The notes under the pieces are model-generated. The model worked only from the letters and a program-made list of their open reading frames with translations. It did no database searches and had not been told where the DNA came from. 43,027 nucleotides of DNA from Gemmatimonadota bacterium (GTDB taxonomy: Bacteria; Latescibacterota; UBA2968; UBA8231), in assembly GCA_028875335.1 (NCBI GenBank), contig JAPPEF010000189.1, forward strand, positions 1 to 43,027. The letters run 5' to 3'. The position numbers were made by a program, and so were the translations under genes. Positions 42,759 to 43,027 of this stretch are shown piece after piece. Within the stretch, counting starts at the first letter, position 1. Every line of letters starts with the position of its first letter.

Positions 42759-43027
42759 TCAGACAGCCTCCTTTGCGCAGCGAAAACCGTAGAACATGGA
42801 GCAATTATTGGTGAAGCCGCTCATATTCCGCGCCGCCGGGCGCAAATTGACGATCGATTTAGTCAGGTAACACCCCCCTTTGATAAAAGCCGAACCCGGG
42901 CCCGGTGCGTCGGCGCACCATTCGGCCACATTGCCGACCATATCCATGACCCCGTACGGGCTAGCACCTTCAGGATAGGAGCCGACGGCAGCCGGACCTT
43001 CCCGGCTAGAGCGTCCCCAGCAGCACG
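42759..43027 (-). CDS. FGE-sulfatase-fold protein, C-terminal fragment (cut by window edge)
   Basis: The reading frame is open from the window edge to the TGA at 42759, giving the last 88 residues. VGSYPEGASPYGVMDMVGNVAEWC is the hallmark of the formylglycine-generating-enzyme/SUMF1 fold, followed by FIKGGCYL, LRPAARN and YGFRCA. In true formylglycine-generating enzymes two Cys lie shortly after the GG turn; here that stretch is GGCYLTKSIVNLRPAAR, so the Cys pair is missing and sulfatase activation is unlikely. Other members of the fold act in ergothioneine-type synthesis, pigment maturation or signalling. The visible GNVAEW segment also starts at an internal ATG (42947), but upstream coding is clear. 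It is the first visible gene of the right-end operon. Confidence 0.85.
   Translation of the reverse strand, partial: CCWGRSSREGPAAVGSYPEGASPYGVMDMVGNVAEWCADAPGPGSAFIKGGCYLTKSIVNLRPAARNMSGFTNNCSMFYGFRCAKEAV

Overview
The window is Gram-negative-type bacterial DNA with standard-code genes, Sec signal peptides, lipoboxes and outer-membrane-like proteins. No rRNA, tRNA, CRISPR array or intact insertion sequence was seen. The many large secreted discoidin-like proteins with a FlgD/CHU_C-like C-terminal Ig domain suggest an uncultivated FCB-type or neighbouring lineage (Latescibacterota- or KSB1-like). That placement is inference from protein style only.

Most of the window (238-39861) holds one theme: paralogous secreted proteins, labelled here by family. 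A-, D- and E-type proteins are secreted, with discoidin-like domains, a shared middle module and the same C-terminal Ig-like tail; there are eight copies (A 15475-17730, A2 26096-28360, D1 2895-4808, D2 4821-6746, D3 21059-22966, D4 36864-38816, E 238-2814, E2 34228-36759). B- and C-type proteins (B 12664-15447, C 9713-12664, B2 28411-31209, C2 31206-34178) are 927-990-residue beta-rich, probably outer-membrane proteins, each with three Asp/Asn-rich calcium-loop-like motifs. Two CBM9-like secreted proteins (6861-7823 and 38944-39861) complete the set.

Layout: the left cluster runs on the minus strand as A, B, C, a membrane-TPR protein (7947-9701), a separately transcribed CBM9-like gene with its own terminator, then D2, D1 and E. 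The right cluster runs on the plus strand as A2, B2, C2, E2, D4, and meets a CBM9-like gene head-on across a bidirectional terminator. A-B-C order and B/C translational overlap are kept in both, so the two look like diverged, inverted copies of one module. Between them lie a parvulin-type lipoprotein, a TPR lipoprotein and D3 (17888-22966, plus), a second parvulin-type protein (23040-24719, minus) and a SorC-family regulator (24875-25882, plus). A TTCAA-N5-TTGAW element occurs on both sides of the regulator gene, at putative promoters of the second parvulin gene and of the right cluster.

Working model (inference): SurA-like chaperones and TPR proteins help export and fold the B/C proteins, which build a calcium-dependent outer-membrane platform; the discoidin/FlgD-like proteins are displayed on it to bind glycans or similar ligands; SorC links expression of one copy to a sugar-phosphate-like signal.

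The right end (40089-43027, minus) is a different operon: a truncated FGE-fold protein, a 251-residue unknown protein and a DUF6785/DUF6784-like polytopic membrane protein. The left edge (1-237) holds what looks like a frame-broken gene remnant.
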